Shown: positions 25,756-34,339 of the stretch, one piece after another
How positions within the stretch are numbered: the first letter of the stretch is position 1
How the letters are laid out: every line of letters begins with the position of its first letter
Assembly (NCBI GenBank): GCA_964480915.1
Contig: CAYZRS010000034.1
Coordinates: 1 to 55,850 of the forward strand
Length of the DNA: 55,850 nucleotides
Source of the DNA: CAWGCE01 sp964480915
Lineage (GTDB): Bacteria > Planctomycetota > Planctomycetia > Pirellulales > Pirellulaceae
Reading direction: 5' to 3'
Translations under genes and position numbers: made by a program
The notes under the pieces: model-generated
The model's database searches: none
Seen by the model: only the letters and a program-made list of their open reading frames with translations
What the model was told of the DNA's origin: nothing

Positions 25756-27579
25756 ATGGCCCTCCTCAATCTTCAAGACGTATCCTTCACCTATCGCAAG
25801 CCGGCCCTCCTCGAAGACATTGATCTTGAGATCAACGCGGGCGAGCGAATTGGGCTGCTCGGTCGTAACGGAATGGGGAAATCGACGCTCATGAAGATCA
25901 TGGCGGGCGAATTGGAACCCGATCATGGGCGGGTCGTCCGCGGCAGCAATGTGCAGATTGCCCGTTTGGAACAAGAAGTTCCCGAAGGCGAATCCGACAA
26001 AGTGTCTGCGATCGTCGCGTTGGGGCTGGCACCTGGCGAACAAGACCTTGGCAAATTTGTCGCTTCGAAACAGGCGGTCGACAAAGTCCTCTCGCGGATG
26101 AATCTAGATCCTGAAGAGGTCTTCGGCACGCTCTCTTCCGGCATGAAGCGTCGCGTGTTATTGGCCCAGGCCTTAGTCCGCGAGCCCGATCTGTTGCTGC
26201 TGGACGAACCGACGAATCACTTAGACATCGAGTCGATCGATTGGTTGGAGCGATTTCTCAAGGGCTACACTGGCGCACTGGTCTTCGTGACGCACGATCG
26301 CGTCTTCCTGCGGGCTTTGGCGACGCGGATTCTTGAAGTCGACCGGGGCCGGATCTTTGATTGGACCTGTGACTACGAGACGTTTTTGAAACGCAAAGAA
26401 CTGGCGCTCCATACCGAGGCGCTAGAACAGGCCAGTTTTGATCGCAAGTTGGCTCAAGAAGAGGCTTGGATTCGGCAAGGGATCAAAGCGAGACGAACCA
26501 GGAACGAAGGCCGCGTCAAAGCGCTGAAGGCCATGCGCACCGAACGGGGACAACGCCGCGACCGCCTGGGCAATGTGCGGATGAGGGCCATGTCGGCCGA
26601 ACAGTCGGGACAACTGGTCATTGAAGTGGAGGACTTGCAATACGCCTACGACGAGCAACCAATTATCGACGGATTCTCGACGTTGATCACGCGGGGGGAA
26701 AAGATCGGCATCATTGGACCCAACGGAGCTGGCAAAACGACACTCCTGAAGCTGTTGTTGGGTGATCTAAAACCGAATGAAGGGACCGTCCGCCACGGCA
26801 CACGATTGCAAGTGATCTACTTCGATCAGCTGCGTGAGCAGATCGATGGTGAGATGACGGTCGCCGAAAACGTTGGGGAAGGGCAGGATATGCTCGAATT
26901 CAACGGCAAGAAAAAGCACATCTATGGCTACTTGCAGGAATTCTTGTTCACGCCAGAGCGAGCTCGTCAGCAGGCAAAGTTGCTGTCTGGTGGCGAGCGA
27001 AATCGGCTTTTGTTGGCTCGCTTATTCAAGCGGCCATCGAACGTGATGGTTCTGGACGAGCCAACAAACGACCTAGATGCCGAGACATTAGATTTGCTGG
27101 AGGAGCTGGTCGACAGTTACGACGGCACCTTGCTCTTAGTAAGCCACGATCGAGCTTTTCTCAACAACGTCGTTACCAGTGTGATCGCCATCGATGGTGT
27201 TGGCGGTGTCCGGCAATACGATGGCGGCTACGACGACTATGCTCGACAAGTGGCCAAAGCTCAGGCAGAGCAGGCGAAGTTGGTCGAAGCCGACGGCAAG
27301 AAAAAGCAGAAAAAGGGCAAGAAGTCGAGTGGCATGAGCGGCGGAAAGCCGAAGGTGGCCAAGCTGTCGTTCAACGAAAAACGGGAACTCGACGAGCTGC
27401 CAGCGAAGGTGGAGCAACTGGAGGCAGAGCAAGCCGAGATGCATGCCACAATGGCTGAGCCGGATTTCTTCAAAAGCGGTGGCGATAAAATCACCCAGTT
27501 CAACGATCGCCTGGAACAATTGCAGAGCGAACTTCAGGTCGCTTATGCACGCTGGGAAGAATTGGAATCGCGGGCCTAA
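25756..27579 (+). CDS. uup: ABC-F family ATPase, Uup type
   Basis: This 607-residue cytosolic ABC-F protein has two nucleotide-binding domains and no membrane part. Domain 1 has Walker A GRNGMGKST near 36-44, signature LSSGMKRR (usually LSGG) near 124, and Walker B LLLLDEPTNHLD. The linker carries the Uup-type sequence WIRQGIKARRTRNEGRV near 235. Domain 2 has GPNGAGKTT, LSGGERNR and VLDEPTNDLD. A lysine-rich segment (about 515-535) leads to a C-terminal coiled coil, as in Uup. Members act on ribosomes or on branched DNA. The ribosome binding site is weak. The name rests on the linker and C-terminal domain, so it is moderately sure. Confidence 0.88.
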   Translation: MALLNLQDVSFTYRKPALLEDIDLEINAGERIGLLGRNGMGKSTLMKIMAGELEPDHGRVVRGSNVQIARLEQEVPEGESDKVSAIVALGLAPGEQDLGKFVASKQAVDKVLSRMNLDPEEVFGTLSSGMKRRVLLAQALVREPDLLLLDEPTNHLDIESIDWLERFLKGYTGALVFVTHDRVFLRALATRILEVDRGRIFDWTCDYETFLKRKELALHTEALEQASFDRKLAQEEAWIRQGIKARRTRNEGRVKALKAMRTERGQRRDRLGNVRMRAMSAEQSGQLVIEVEDLQYAYDEQPIIDGFSTLITRGEKIGIIGPNGAGKTTLLKLLLGDLKPNEGTVRHGTRLQVIYFDQLREQIDGEMTVAENVGEGQDMLEFNGKKKHIYGYLQEFLFTPERARQQAKLLSGGERNRLLLARLFKRPSNVMVLDEPTNDLDAETLDLLEELVDSYDGTLLLVSHDRAFLNNVVTSVIAIDGVGGVRQYDGGYDDYARQVAKAQAEQAKLVEADGKKKQKKGKKSSGMSGGKPKVAKLSFNEKRELDELPAKVEQLEAEQAEMHATMAEPDFFKSGGDKITQFNDRLEQLQSELQVAYARWEELESRA

Positions 27580-27616
27580 AAAAACAAGCCGGCTCCATTT
27601 GATGATGAAGCCGGCT
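27578..27616 (-). terminator. Terminator of PEP-CTERM gene (minus strand)
   Basis: Two copies of AGCCGGCT (27587-27594 and 27609-27616) form a stem. On the minus strand a run of seven T follows two bases later. It overlaps the stop codon of the plus-strand ABC-F gene, so it sits between convergent genes and serves the minus strand. Confidence 0.8.
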
Positions 27617-27684
27617 CACCGCTGTTCGGACCGAATCGCTGAGATCGGTCGTTGTCGTCGGGGCATGCCCCTGTCGATCCAACC

Positions 27685-28326
27685 TTAACTGCGACGTCGT
27701 AACGCCAGCGCGGCCAAGCCAAAGAGGAGTGCGGCAAGGCTCGTCGGTTCGGGGACGGCTGCATAGCTAAGATTGTCAGCCGACCACAGTTCTTGGAATG
27801 AAATCGCGTCTGGTGTGCCCACAATGCTAACGCTTTCAAATGGCATATCGGAGACGACTCCCACAAATCCCGTATCGAAGCCGGCAATGCTGTCGAGAAG
27901 AACAAGCTCACCAAGGACATCGAGCGCGATGCCGTCGCCGGAAAACGGACTGGTGAAATCTGAGCCGAAGGCGAAGGCTGAAGCACCGAGGAAACCAATG
28001 TCGACGACTTCGTGTGGTTCGACGCCAGTCTCGCCGTCGAGAAAGTTGGTGCCGTCGATCGTACCGAACGAAGCACCATCCAAGATATCGAGCGCGCCGT
28101 CGCTACCGTTCGCACCACCGTCACGAGTAATGGCCAATTTCGAAGTCTCTAGTCTCTGGCCATCCTTAAAGCTAAACGGAGTCACGTCGTTCAGGTCTTC
28201 GACGACGGGAGTCGCGCCGCCGAGGGCTGCTTCCCAGGTTGCGCGATCAGTAAAAACAGTCAACGCGGCATTTGCGTTGGTGACAAGGACGGCCAACAAC
28301 GTGGCCGATGTGAGTATCAATTTCAC
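27685..28326 (-). CDS. Secreted PEP-CTERM protein
   Basis: This 213-residue exported protein has a short signal peptide (cleavage after NANA near 20) and a central beta-rich domain (about 22-185, starting ALTVFTDRATWEAAL). It ends with a textbook PEP-CTERM tail: AVPEPTSLAALLFGLAALALRRRS-like, with VPEP, a hydrophobic helix and three Arg. The FTDRATWEAA start is common in PEP-CTERM proteins of this type. The start is GTG with AAGGAGAG about six bases upstream. It is probably sorted to the outer membrane by an exosortase. The binding role is unknown. Confidence 0.88.
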   Translation of the reverse strand: MKLILTSATLLAVLVTNANAALTVFTDRATWEAALGGATPVVEDLNDVTPFSFKDGQRLETSKLAITRDGGANGSDGALDILDGASFGTIDGTNFLDGETGVEPHEVVDIGFLGASAFAFGSDFTSPFSGDGIALDVLGELVLLDSIAGFDTGFVGVVSDMPFESVSIVGTPDAISFQELWSADNLSYAAVPEPTSLAALLFGLAALALRRRS

Positions 28327-28359
28327 GGGGTCTCTCCTTGAATGGGGTCCACAAAAACG

Positions 28360-28408
28360 AAAAAACGCCGCTGGCTAGACCTAGCAATAGGTCGGGCAAG
28401 CAGCGTTT
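28360..28408 (-). terminator. Hairpin with T-run upstream of PEP-CTERM gene
   Basis: On the minus strand AAACGCTGCTTGC pairs (two mismatches) with the arm at 28363-28375, with an inner perfect GACCTA/TAGGTC stem, and six T follow. It lies 170 bases past the flavoprotein-SelD stop and 34 bases before the PEP-CTERM GTG. It can be the terminator of the former or a leader attenuator of the latter. Confidence 0.6.
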
Positions 28409-28502
28409 CTTGAAAGTCGGTCAGTGGCGTTCTCGAGAGTCCGTAATCATCCCACCCAATGATGGTCTCGTGACGACGATCAGATGTCAAGGCTCGGACT
28501 GT

Positions 28503-28522
28503 TTTTTCAAATATTTGAAAAA
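28503..28522. repeat. Perfect 20-bp AT-rich palindrome
   Basis: TTTTTCAAAT is followed directly by its reverse complement, with no loop. It lies between the flavoprotein-SelD stop codon and the PEP-CTERM promoter region. It may be an operator for a dimeric regulator; the role is unknown. Confidence 0.55.
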
Positions 28523-28577
28523 TGTTTGTTGGATCTGGTGACGAACCGCAGGGCCGTGTTCGGTCGACCTCTTAGCG

Positions 28578-30770
28578 CTAAATCGGCCGGATTCGTGGTC
28601 CATCTTTGCCCGGAAGGGTCGTCCTGCCGATCACATGGTGGCCGGCAACGGGAACAAAGCGTGACGCATCAATCGAGTACAGAATTCCCCCATTCGTCTG
28701 CGGGTCAAACAGTGCCAGGTAGGGCGACGACGCGTGGTGCGCTGGTGCGACGTCGATCGCCACTTCGACATGGCGGTTGGCGGGAGCCAATGTGCTTTCG
28801 ATGCCTTCGCTCAGCAGTTCATCGACACCGAAAATGAGCGGGATCGATGCGAGTTCGAGTTCGGCGCTCAGTTGGCTTGCCGTGAGCAACTCCAGCAAAT
28901 GGCCGGCCAGGCCGAAGCCCGTCACGTCGGTCAGCGCGCTCGCGCCGGCAGAAAGAGCGCTCTCTGCGGCCGGTTGGTTGCTCTGCAACAGCGTCCGCTC
29001 CAACGCTTTCATCGAGCCTGCCGTGCATTTTGACTGCATGTGTGCGGCCAATAGCACACCGCTGCCAAGCGGCTTCGTGAGCACGAGCAGTTGGTCTGCT
29101 CTGGCGTCCGCTTTCGTCGTCGGGTGGCGATGTTGGTCGGCGACGATCGTAAAACCGAAACTGGTGCGCGGCCCTTCGATTGTGTGGCCTCCCACCAGGG
29201 TAGCGCCAGCCGCATCGAGCTCCTGCACGCTGCCGGCCATCAATTCGGTGAGGACTTGTTCCTGGGCTCGCTCGGGTCCAAACGGCAGGATCGCGATGGC
29301 CAGGGCGGCCACGGGGCGTGCTCCCATCGTCCACACATCGCTCAGTGCATTCAGCGCTGCGATGCGGCCCGCCAAGTAGTGATCGCTAATGGGCGAAGCA
29401 AAGAAGTCGGTTGTCACCGTAATCGGATGATCGCCGGCCAATTTGAGGATGGCGGCGTCGTCGGGAGCGTTCAATCCGACCAAGACTTCAGGAGAAGCCT
29501 GAATGTCTAAATTCGCCAGTGCGCGGCTGAGCAACGATCCGCCCACCTTGCCGCCACAACCAAGGCAACGCATTTTGGTTGCCAGCGCGTCCGACGGTGA
29601 ATCGGTCGACGTGGCGACCGACATCATCGGCGACGCATAGTCTTGATACATGTGCATGAATTTGCGATCGATATGATCTTTCCAGCGAAATGCCCATGTC
29701 CCGTCGAAGGAGCGACCATGGTATTCGCCAATCGCTTTGCCGTCGCCCGTATTGAGGAGCTTCAGGAACGACCGCTGCGGCTTGTATTCCTCCAACGCCA
29801 ATCCGTTGATCGACCGTTGCAGATTGTTCCATAGAACGGGCCCTTGTCGAACGGCGTAAACGCCCGCCTTTGCGATGCTTTCCGACCGAATCGTGCCTGT
29901 ATCTCCGACGGCGAAAACCTGAGCGTTGGCGGTCGATTTTAAGGTCGCGTCGGTCTCCAGAAATCCCCGCTCATCTTTAGGAAGGTCGAATTTGTTGAGT
30001 AGCGTCGGAGCCATCGCACGCGTGGCCCAAATCGTGAGATCGACCGAGATTTGAGAGCCATCGGTCGTGGTGATTTGGCCCGACTCGATCCGCTTGGCAC
30101 GCTGCGACGGATAAAGCGACACACCGGCCTCTTCCAAACGTCTTTTGACCCGTTCGCGTGTCCGCTCGCAAAATCCGGGGAGGAGTGTTCCGTAGACCAA
30201 GTGGACGTTAATCTGACATTGCGGGTACTGAGTCCGCAGGCGCTGTGGCAAACAGAACGCGACTTCCGTTCCGCCCGCACCTCCCCCGACGATGGCAATG
30301 TCGAGCGACGTATGTTCCCGCGTGTGGCTCGCCACCGCTTTGTCGAGCCGCTTGAGAAACGTCTGCATCGGTTTGATCATCAGCAGACGCTCACGATCGC
30401 CATGAACTTCGACACCTTCGAAGCTGGGGACCGAGCCGACGCCAATCGACAACGCGTCGAATCGAATGGGTGGGCGCTCGCGAAACAGCAGGGCGTTGTT
30501 CTGCTCGTTGAGCCCCACCACCTCATCGATGATCAATTCGGCGCCGGCTGTTTGACAGAGCCGCACCAGATCGATGGTCATCTCCTCAGGCGAGTAGCTG
30601 CCGGCAAGCACGCCAGGCAGCATGCCCGAGTAGGTCGCTTTGCGGAAATTGGAAATGCAGACCAGACGCGTGTCGGGGAGCGGGTGCATTCGCCACATGC
30701 GTACGATATGAGCGTTCGTATGACCGACGCCAACGAGGGCAATGGTCTTTGAGGGGAGGGCGGCATGCAT
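28578..30770 (-). CDS. selD: Selenide, water dikinase fused to pyridine nucleotide-disulfide oxidoreductase-like domain
   Basis: This 730-residue fusion has an N-terminal half (1-390) resembling NDH-2/sulfide:quinone-type FAD/NAD(P) reductases: GVGHTNAHIVR near 14 for FAD, GGGAGGTEVAFCL near 162 for NAD(P), and VFAVGDTG near 287 for the second FAD contact. The C-terminal half (400-730) is SelD, which makes selenophosphate from selenide and ATP. The catalytic pair is Cys405 and Lys408 in CLGCGGKV, followed by NAPDDAAIL and TTDFFASP metal/ATP segments. Fused SelDs with this domain order are known in many bacteria. No selA/selB or Sec tRNA is nearby. The catalytic residue is Cys, not selenocysteine. 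Confidence 0.9.
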   Translation of the reverse strand: MHAALPSKTIALVGVGHTNAHIVRMWRMHPLPDTRLVCISNFRKATYSGMLPGVLAGSYSPEEMTIDLVRLCQTAGAELIIDEVVGLNEQNNALLFRERPPIRFDALSIGVGSVPSFEGVEVHGDRERLLMIKPMQTFLKRLDKAVASHTREHTSLDIAIVGGGAGGTEVAFCLPQRLRTQYPQCQINVHLVYGTLLPGFCERTRERVKRRLEEAGVSLYPSQRAKRIESGQITTTDGSQISVDLTIWATRAMAPTLLNKFDLPKDERGFLETDATLKSTANAQVFAVGDTGTIRSESIAKAGVYAVRQGPVLWNNLQRSINGLALEEYKPQRSFLKLLNTGDGKAIGEYHGRSFDGTWAFRWKDHIDRKFMHMYQDYASPMMSVATSTDSPSDALATKMRCLGCGGKVGGSLLSRALANLDIQASPEVLVGLNAPDDAAILKLAGDHPITVTTDFFASPISDHYLAGRIAALNALSDVWTMGARPVAALAIAILPFGPERAQEQVLTELMAGSVQELDAAGATLVGGHTIEGPRTSFGFTIVADQHRHPTTKADARADQLLVLTKPLGSGVLLAAHMQSKCTAGSMKALERTLLQSNQPAAESALSAGASALTDVTGFGLAGHLLELLTASQLSAELELASIPLIFGVDELLSEGIESTLAPANRHVEVAIDVAPAHHASSPYLALFDPQTNGGILYSIDASRFVPVAGHHVIGRTTLPGKDGPRIRPI

Positions 30771-30869
30771 GATGGTGCGAGGTGTCTCACGAATCTCAGA
30801 ACCGGACGATTAGACTGTTCGCATCATAACCTCTGAACGGGCCCATGGCTGACACCGAAATGGCTACCG

Positions 30870-31052
30870 CTATTCACGACGATCGGGCAATGCTCGTCGG
30901 TCGGAGCCGCGACGTTGTTCGACGTCCGGTTTCAACACTTCTTCGCCGTCTGTCTGCGTTTCACGACGATCTTCTTCGTCTCGCCGTTGGGCGTCGTCGC
31001 GTTTTTCGATCAAGTGACTCAATTCAGGAGGAATCGGCAGTGGGTCGTTCAT
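30870..31052 (-). CDS. Small charged protein after secretin gene
   Basis: This 60-residue, very charged protein begins MNDPLPIPPELSHLIEKRDDAQRRDEED and ends with an RRGSDRRALPDRRE-like basic tail. The ATG lies six bases after the secretin stop, so it is likely the last gene of the secretion operon. Its composition is typical of short planctomycete proteins of unknown function. There is an overlapping plus-strand frame of poorer composition. Small size limits certainty. Confidence 0.5.
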   Translation of the reverse strand: MNDPLPIPPELSHLIEKRDDAQRRDEEDRRETQTDGEEVLKPDVEQRRGSDRRALPDRRE

Positions 31053-31058
31053 GGTAAC

Positions 31059-33059
31059 TCAATCTCGCTGCGACTGGAGAGGCGACGGCTGATAACGGGT
31101 CGGAAATTTATGGCTGTAAGTTGGCCGCTTAGGAGGGCCCATGGTTCGACGGCCAGTCGGTGGTCGCGAATTCGTCTGCTCGAATTGCATCTGCTGAATG
31201 TGTCCGTCGCTTTCGAGGTATGGTTCGGGCGGCACGACGTGAGCATCGTCGTAGGTGTTGTAACTCCCTTCATGACCTGCTTCATAAGTCGGCGTCTGAT
31301 GGCAGGTTCCTGCGGCGCAGCCCGTGTCGTCCAGCCAGAATCCTTGCGCCGCACTCTGCGGTGGCGCCGAGTAGTGATGGCAACGGCACTGCCCCTGGCC
31401 GCACAGCTCACAAGGCATGACTGGATGGTCGCAGGCATCCGGCATCGGATCTTCCAGGTGGTAGCGTGGATTTCGATAGAGACTGCCGCGTGTCAGCGGA
31501 GTATTCGCTCGTTCATACTCCAAGCGATGTTGTTCGCTGTAATAAGGGGGTTCATCCGGCTGCCCGAATCCATGATCAAGCGGCACGATACGTGGAATGA
31601 GCGTCACGATGATCTCGCTTCGTGTGAGCTCTTTGGCTCGTCGTTGGAAAAGGAGTCCGACCTTCGGCAGGTCGCCCAGGATGGGGATCTTCGATTGGTC
31701 GTTGGAGGCGAGTTCTTGGATCAAACCACCAATGACCAGCCCCTCACCATCTTCGAGCAGCACGTTGGTTTCGACTTCCGTTTTGCGTTCTTCGGGAAGT
31801 TGGTTGTCGGGGTTAATACGACCGCTGGAGACTTTCGGTTTCACGAACATCAGGATGCGACCGTCGCGGCTGATCTGTGGACGCACGTCGAGGACGACAC
31901 CGACGGGTAGGAACTGAATCGTTTCCTGAGTCGCCGTTTGTGTGGTCAGGGTCGTCCGGTAGGCGAGCTGTTCGCCAACTTGTAAGTGAGCGTCCTGACC
32001 ATTGATGACCAGAACTTTAGGTGCCGCCAGCGTTTTTGTCTCTGTCGTCGTTTTCAACGCGTCGATGACGGCGCCCATATCATTGCCGTCAATCGTGGCG
32101 ACGAATCCTTGGCCGGCGGCAGCATCGGCAAAGCCGCGAACGTCCAGCGAAATGTCGCCTCCTACGGACTCGGCCAGCCTTTGAATATTGACGCCATGCT
32201 TCAATGTGTCGCTCAGGTCGACTTGCAAAATATGGGCTTCGATCATGACTTGTCGCGGTGGTGTATCAATCCGCTCGACATAGTGTGCGACTCGTTCAAT
32301 CACCTCAGCCACGTCCTCGATAACGACCGCTTCGCGGGTGCGGCGTTGATCGGCCGGGTCGCTTTGCAGAATGCTGGAGTTGCCCGCCGGCGAAAGCATG
32401 CCTTGAATCGCTGCTTGGACATCGGAAGCGGCGGCATAGTCGAGTGTAAAGACCTCCATCGCGCGGCCCTGCAGGCGAGCCGGCACCGCGGAGGTCCCTT
32501 TCAGTTTCGACACGAACAGAATGTTGTTGCGGTTGGTCCAGGTGTAGCCGCCGATCGTCAAGATCGCATCGAGTGCGTCTTCAAAAGGGACGTGATTGAG
32601 TGTGATCGAAATCCGCTCGGCCGCTTGCTCCGAGACGACGATGTTCAGTCCGCTCGCCTTCGCGACCATGCTGAGTACATGTTGCAATGATGCGTCGCGC
32701 ACGAAGAGAGAAATCGTGTCGTCATTCTGCTGAATGCGAATCGTCCCTTCTTGGCTGGGGGGAGCGACCGGGATCTGCAGTCGGCCGGCGGAGGACGGTT
32801 GCTGGACTGACGGGGTAGGGCGAGGGGGCGGCAGTGGGTGCGTGGCCTCGTCGGAAGGTGTGGCGATGAATCGCTGTCGACTCGAAGAGCCGCCTTGATC
32901 GCGAAGCAACGGGGTATCGAATTGGCCCAATCGAACAAACGACTGCGGTGGCCTCCGCGCAGGCGGTTCCTCGGCGGTGACGGGCGTCATCGCTCCACTG
33001 CCGAGGAGGATCAAAGCAAGCAGGGAAAGGCGCATATGGGCTAAAACCATGAGGTGCAT
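31059..33059 (-). CDS. Secretin (GspD/PilQ family)
   Basis: This 666-residue outer-membrane channel protein of the type II secretion / type IV pilus family has a signal peptide (about 9-29) and a Pro-rich linker. An STN/N0-like domain (about 115-165) and an N-domain with AMEVFTLDYAAASDVQAAI (about 195-270) precede the secretin core at about 275-520. The core shows VLDVRPQISRDG and VIGGLIQE with LGDLP, the usual end motif. After the core there is a 126-residue extension with seven cysteines at 543-586 (CELCGQGQCRCHH-like), unusual for a secretin. The start lies two bases after the previous stop. It would form the export gate for the machine. Confidence 0.9.
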   Translation of the reverse strand: MHLMVLAHMRLSLLALILLGSGAMTPVTAEEPPARRPPQSFVRLGQFDTPLLRDQGGSSSRQRFIATPSDEATHPLPPPRPTPSVQQPSSAGRLQIPVAPPSQEGTIRIQQNDDTISLFVRDASLQHVLSMVAKASGLNIVVSEQAAERISITLNHVPFEDALDAILTIGGYTWTNRNNILFVSKLKGTSAVPARLQGRAMEVFTLDYAAASDVQAAIQGMLSPAGNSSILQSDPADQRRTREAVVIEDVAEVIERVAHYVERIDTPPRQVMIEAHILQVDLSDTLKHGVNIQRLAESVGGDISLDVRGFADAAAGQGFVATIDGNDMGAVIDALKTTTETKTLAAPKVLVINGQDAHLQVGEQLAYRTTLTTQTATQETIQFLPVGVVLDVRPQISRDGRILMFVKPKVSSGRINPDNQLPEERKTEVETNVLLEDGEGLVIGGLIQELASNDQSKIPILGDLPKVGLLFQRRAKELTRSEIIVTLIPRIVPLDHGFGQPDEPPYYSEQHRLEYERANTPLTRGSLYRNPRYHLEDPMPDACDHPVMPCELCGQGQCRCHHYSAPPQSAAQGFWLDDTGCAAGTCHQTPTYEAGHEGSYNTYDDAHVVPPEPYLESDGHIQQMQFEQTNSRPPTGRRTMGPPKRPTYSHKFPTRYQPSPLQSQRD

Positions 33060-33061
33060 GT

Positions 33062-33736
33062 CTATTCGTTCGCCTTCGTCGCGGTTGGACGGGTGGGTTG
33101 ATCTGGCGTGCTGAATTCTGTGTCCGTGTCGGCGGTGTTCGGTAGCTCGTCCAAAGGGTCGACAGCGAGCTCGACGCCCGTGTCGCCGATCGCGGTGACA
33201 CGAAAATCGCCGAGTCGATCGCCAACCCGAATCTCTTCGTTGCCGATCAGCGCTATCCGTTCGCCGCCGCGAGCGATGATCGCAGAAACGCCTTGGCTGC
33301 GGAGTCGTTGCGCTGCGGCCGATTCAAACGGATTGGGTGGCGCCGGGGCAGGCCCGGCCGGTTCCGTCGGCGGTTCGGATTGGACCAATTGGGTGCTGGG
33401 AGACGCCGTCTGGGGAGTCGCTTTGGCGATGATCTGTTCGGGAACCGCGAAGGGATCGAAAGCGGCGGCTTGTTCCAAACCGATCGAGGGCCACGTGGTC
33501 GTCCGGTGGGTCGGGAGTGAGTCTGGTTTGTTGGGTGCGGCCGGCTTGCGACGTGTGCGCCTCGTGTTTGCCCCCGATGAAGCCGAGTGCGCATTGAATG
33601 CTTGCGCGATGTCGTTGCTGCGAAACTGCAGGAACAGGACGATGATGAGCGCTTTCACCAAGCCGACGATCAGCAGGAGCTTGCCAAGCGTCAGTTGTTT
33701 CGGTTTATCGGTTGTCGATTCGGTCATCGTATTCAA
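33062..33736 (-). CDS. PilP/GspC-like inner-membrane coupling protein
   Basis: This 224-residue protein has one membrane helix (about 20-38) and a long Pro/Ala-rich linker. The C-terminal beta domain (about 145-195) contains SAIIARGGERIALIGNEEIRVGDRL, which resembles the homology region of PilP and GspC that contacts the secretin. Its position between PilO-like and secretin genes matches pilM-N-O-P-Q order. The identity is from context plus the short domain. Confidence 0.75.
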   Translation of the reverse strand: MNTMTESTTDKPKQLTLGKLLLIVGLVKALIIVLFLQFRSNDIAQAFNAHSASSGANTRRTRRKPAAPNKPDSLPTHRTTTWPSIGLEQAAAFDPFAVPEQIIAKATPQTASPSTQLVQSEPPTEPAGPAPAPPNPFESAAAQRLRSQGVSAIIARGGERIALIGNEEIRVGDRLGDFRVTAIGDTGVELAVDPLDELPNTADTDTEFSTPDQPTRPTATKANE

Positions 33737-33745
33737 ATCTGGAGA

Positions 33746-34333
33746 CTAGTTCTGGGCAACTGCTTCGTTGGTCGGCTCATCTGCGCCGAAAAACAACGCC
33801 AACGTCAGTGCGATGTCGTAGGTTCCGTTGTTGGACGTTCCAATCGCCATCCGTTTCACGTGCGTGACGCGGGGTAACGTTGTGAGGTCGTAAAGCAGAC
33901 CGCAAACCGGTGCGAATTCGCCAGTGCAGGCGATGGTGATTCCGAGTTCGTTGTACGATTCACGATCGACGATTTGCTGTCGGCGATAATCGGTAACGCG
34001 GATGTCGCGTGCGATCGCTTTCGACGTCATCATTTCCAAGAACTCGTCCTCCCGTGACTCGTCAGGAATTCGGCGGCGCACTTCTTCGTCTCGGAGGCGA
34101 ATGTCTTGCAATGAAGTGACCAATTCTGCGTGACGAGCGGTGACTTCGCTCGAAGAGGCCAGCAGTTTGTTTAACTGTGTCATTCGTTGCCTGACAATTC
34201 GTTGCTCAGTGACGACCGGATTCAAGAACGAACGCCGGCCAGCGACCACACCGGCGCCGACAGCGATCGCACACAAGACGTGAATCGTGAGTGACAAGCG
34301 GAAGAGGCGGCGGTGTTTATGGGTGCTGGACAT
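33746..34333 (-). CDS. PilO/GspM-like alignment protein
   Basis: This 195-residue protein has a short cytoplasmic N-terminus, one membrane helix (about 14-31), a coiled coil (about 40-85) and a ferredoxin-like C-terminal domain. This is the PilO pattern. The stretch MAIGTSNNGTYDIALTLALFF supports it. It would form a heterodimer with the PilN-like neighbour in the periplasm. The sequence is divergent, and synteny strengthens the call. Confidence 0.75.
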   Translation of the reverse strand: MSSTHKHRRLFRLSLTIHVLCAIAVGAGVVAGRRSFLNPVVTEQRIVRQRMTQLNKLLASSSEVTARHAELVTSLQDIRLRDEEVRRRIPDESREDEFLEMMTSKAIARDIRVTDYRRQQIVDRESYNELGITIACTGEFAPVCGLLYDLTTLPRVTHVKRMAIGTSNNGTYDIALTLALFFGADEPTNEAVAQN

Positions 34334-34339
34334 GGAATG

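Noticed and set aside
30915..31910. 331-codon plus-strand frame
   Set aside because: Antisense to the secretin gene, with His/Arg-rich composition and no family resemblance.
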